8,189 nucleotides of DNA. It comes from JBLNBU01 sp050260215 (GTDB lineage: Bacteria; Pseudomonadota; Alphaproteobacteria; Rhodospirillales; Magnetospirillaceae). The stretch spans positions 1 through 8,189 of the forward strand of contig JBLNBU010000091.1 in the NCBI GenBank assembly GCA_050260215.1, in the 5' to 3' direction. Each line of letters starts with the position of its first letter. The first letter of the stretch is position 1. Of this stretch, positions 6,587-8,189 are shown piece after piece. Under the pieces are notes generated by a model. That model saw only the letters and a list, made by a program, of their open reading frames with translations, was not told where the DNA came from and made no database searches. Position numbers and translations under genes: made by a program.

Positions 6587-7410
6587 GGGCGCTGCTGCTG
6601 TCCGCCCGCCTGGACATCGCCGAGAGCCTGCGGGCCCGCTGGTTCCTGTTCTACTCGCTGGTGTTCGGCGGCATCGTCGTGCTGCTGTTCGTGTTCGGGC
6701 TGACCGAGTCCCGCGTGCTGGGCTTCACCGGCCTGTCGCGGCTGCTGGTGACCTACATCCAGCTGTGCGTGGCGATCCTGCCCATCTTCATCCTGATCAC
6801 CACCGTGCGCTCGGTGGCCGGCGACCGCGACGCCGGGGTGTTCGAGTACATGCTGTCGCTGCCGGTGCCGCTGGGCGCCTGGTACTGGGGCAAGATGATC
6901 GGCCGCTTCACCGTGGTGTTCATGCCGGTTTTCCTGGCCATGGCCGGGGCGGCGGGGTGGGCCGAATACCGGGGCATCGGGCTCGACTGGACCTTGTTCG
7001 TCGTCTACACCCTGCTGCTGGTGTCGCTGGCCTGGTCGTTCCTGGGGCTGGGCATGCTGATCTCGACGGTGGCCCGCTCGCCCGACGTGGCCCAGACCGG
7101 GGCATTCCTGATCTGGCTGGCGCTGCTGCTGTTCCTCGACCTGGTCTTGCTCGGCGTGATGATCCGCGAGCAGATGCCACTGGCCGCCATCGTCGCCATC
7201 GCGGTGGCCAATCCGCTGCAGTCGTTCCGCACCGCCGCCATCTTGCTGTTCGATCCGCAGATGGTGGTGCTGGGGCCGGCCGCCTATGTGATCCTGGACG
7301 GGTTGGGACGGATGGGGTATTTGGCATTCGCCGTGTTCTACCCCTTGGCGCTGGGCACCGGGTTCGCGGCACTGGGCTATCACCTGTTCCGCCGGGGGGA
7401 CTTGCCGTGA
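6583..7410 (+). CDS. nosY: NosY, ABC-2 type permease of the NosDFY complex
   Basis: NosY is the membrane subunit that pairs with NosF and contacts NosD to couple ATP hydrolysis to copper-site maturation of NosZ. The 275-residue protein has six predicted membrane helices at about 20-40, 55-76, 105-127, 137-160, 172-194 and 244-266, as expected for this family. The loop after helix 2 (VRSVAGDRDAGVFEYMLSLP, about 75-94) is typical of ABC-2 permeases and is the probable contact with the ATPase. The basic N-terminus and the final LFRRGDLP fit cytoplasmic ends. The ATG overlaps the nosL stop (ATGA), with GGAG at 6572-6575 seven bases upstream. Its own stop overlaps the GTG of the next gene. The name follows from fold and neighbours rather than a unique motif. 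Confidence 0.93.
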   Translation: MRALLLSARLDIAESLRARWFLFYSLVFGGIVVLLFVFGLTESRVLGFTGLSRLLVTYIQLCVAILPIFILITTVRSVAGDRDAGVFEYMLSLPVPLGAWYWGKMIGRFTVVFMPVFLAMAGAAGWAEYRGIGLDWTLFVVYTLLLVSLAWSFLGLGMLISTVARSPDVAQTGAFLIWLALLLFLDLVLLGVMIREQMPLAAIVAIAVANPLQSFRTAAILLFDPQMVVLGPAAYVILDGLGRMGYLAFAVFYPLALGTGFAALGYHLFRRGDLP

Positions 7411-8126
7411 ACCTGTCGACGACCTTCGGCGACGAGCTGGTCACGCCCGAAGAGCGCGAACGGCGCATCCGCAAGGTCTTCGCCGCGGTGGCGCCGCGCT
7501 ACGACCTGATGAACGACGCCATGAGCTTCGGCATCCATCGCCTGTGGAAGCGCAGCCTGGCCCGGGCGGCGGCCGTGCAGGACGGCCAGCTGGTCGTCGA
7601 CCTGGCCGGCGGCACCGGCGACGTGGCGCGGCTGATGGCCGGGTCCGGACGCCGGGTGGCGGTGGTCGATCCCTCGCGCGAGATGATGGCGGTGGGCCGG
7701 TCGCGCTGCCGCGGCCACGCGGTCGAGTTCGTCGAGGGCACCGCCGAGGCCATTCCCTACGTGGACGGCAGCGTCGACACCGTCACCGTCGCCTTCGGGC
7801 TTCGCAACGCCACCAGCCTCGAGGCGGCCCTGGCCGAGATATTCCGGGTGCTCAAGCCCGGCGGGCGCATGCTGTGCCTGGAATTCTCGCGCCCCTGGCT
7901 GCCCATGCGGCCGTTCTACGACGCCTATTCGTGGGCGGTGATCCCGCGCCTGGGCGCCTGGGTGGCCCGCCAGCCCTCGGCCTATTCCTACCTGGTCGAA
8001 TCCATCCGGCGCTTCCCCGATCAGCGCGCCATGGCGGGCCTGATGGAGGCCGCCGGCTTCGCCGACGTCACCTGGCGCAACCTGTCCTTCGGCATCGCCT
8101 GCCTGCATGTGGGGACCAGGCCGTGA
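7407..8126 (+). CDS. ubiE: UbiE/MenG-type quinone C-methyltransferase
   Basis: SAM-dependent methyltransferase of the UbiE/COQ5 family, which methylates demethylmenaquinone and the ubiquinone precursor DDMQ. The product is 239 residues, against about 250 in E. coli. It carries the family signature YDLMNDAMSFGIHRLWKR (32-49), the SAM loop DLAGGTGD (65-72), FGLRN (130-134), and the second signature RVLKPGGRMLCLEFS (147-161). YDAYSWAVIPRLG and SYLVESIRRFPDQ follow, also as in UbiE. No key motif looks damaged. A GTG start overlaps the nosY stop (GTGA), and GGGGGGA at 7394-7400 is six bases before it, so it is cotranscribed and probably coupled. Whether it is the general cell copy or a nos-linked paralogue cannot be told here. 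The frame is open upstream through nosY, but only as a shadow. Confidence 0.93.
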   Translation: MNLSTTFGDELVTPEERERRIRKVFAAVAPRYDLMNDAMSFGIHRLWKRSLARAAAVQDGQLVVDLAGGTGDVARLMAGSGRRVAVVDPSREMMAVGRSRCRGHAVEFVEGTAEAIPYVDGSVDTVTVAFGLRNATSLEAALAEIFRVLKPGGRMLCLEFSRPWLPMRPFYDAYSWAVIPRLGAWVARQPSAYSYLVESIRRFPDQRAMAGLMEAAGFADVTWRNLSFGIACLHVGTRP

Positions 8127-8189
8127 GGCTGGCGCCCGATCCCAGGCCCGCCGGCGTCGCTCCGGTTCCGCCGGCGACGCGGGCCGACC
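8123..8189 (+). CDS. Start of a downstream coupled gene, cut by the window edge
   Basis: A GTG at 8123 overlaps the ubiE stop (GTGA), the same junction type as nosY-ubiE. It has GGGGA at 8111-8115, seven bases upstream. The frame stays open for 22 codons to the end, starting MRLAPDPRPAGVAPV in a proline-rich style. It is too short to identify, and no function is suggested. The main support is the matching junction layout and the absence of any terminator. Confidence 0.5.
   Translation, partial: MRLAPDPRPAGVAPVPPATRAD

Noticed and set aside
6468..7406. Upstream in-frame extension of ubiE through nosY
   Set aside because: Composition is shadow-like. UbiE similarity begins near the GTG at 7407, which has a good ribosome site and gives a normal length.
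8154..8180. GCGTCGC/GCGACGC stem at the window end as a terminator
   Set aside because: Seven pairs with a 13-base loop, no T-run, and it lies inside an open reading frame.
1..8189. Transfer RNA, ribosomal RNA, CRISPR, insertion sequences or FNR/NNR boxes (TTGAT-N4-ATCAA)
   Set aside because: None was found by reading. The window is almost entirely coding, and the operon promoter must lie upstream.

Overview
The window is the middle and 3' part of a nitrous oxide reductase (nos) maturation and electron-supply operon. It comes from a GC-rich bacterium, roughly two thirds G+C by eye. All genes are on the + strand and tightly packed. The gene set is cytochrome c, cytochrome c, nosB-like, nosD, nosG, nosH, nosF, nosL, nosY, ubiE-like. 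The NapG/NapH-type proteins, a NosB-like membrane protein and dedicated c-type cytochromes are characteristic of clade II ('atypical') nos clusters. No nosR or nosX is seen. An alphaproteobacterium of the Magnetospirillum/Rhodospirillales kind would fit the base composition and gene style, but this is an inference from general features, not a database match. The catalytic gene nosZ is not in the window and most likely lies just upstream of position 1.

Layout. Positions 18-1433 hold two consecutive exported diheme cytochromes c, each made of two c4/c553-type domains. A strong GC-rich stem-loop follows in the 67-base gap (1442-1471). Then come a four-helix membrane protein (1501-2142, NosB-like) and nosD (2164-3513). 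The first ~40 bases of nosD have unusually low GC and are followed by a second strong stem-loop (2208-2236). nosG, nosH, nosF, nosL, nosY and a ubiE-type methyltransferase then run from 3510 to 8126. Their gene junctions overlap or lie within a few bases, mostly ATGA, TGATG or GTGA couplings. At the right edge a GTGA-coupled reading frame starts at 8123 and runs off the window. I see no terminator, so the transcript probably continues, and no convincing promoter.

How the parts work together (family knowledge plus inference). NosH (membrane, two CxxxCP motifs and two [4Fe-4S] sites) and NosG (16 cysteines, enough for four [4Fe-4S] clusters, twin-arginine N-terminus) would take electrons from menaquinol or a similar quinol. 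They would pass them to the periplasmic diheme cytochromes and so to NosZ. NosF (ATPase), NosY (six-helix permease) and NosD (periplasmic beta-helix) form the ABC-type complex that assembles the copper sites of NosZ. NosL is the lipoprotein Cu(I) chaperone with a CxxCGM site. The ubiE-type gene, coupled to nosY, makes a C-methyltransferase of quinone synthesis. It may tie the quinol pool to this chain or may simply be the housekeeping copy.

Most of the window is therefore a recognisable system. The points most worth a second look are the ubiE linkage, the duplicated diheme cytochromes, the uncharacterised NosB-like protein with its cysteine pair, the two 13-bp hairpins, the odd nosD 5' end, and nosL lying between nosF and nosY.
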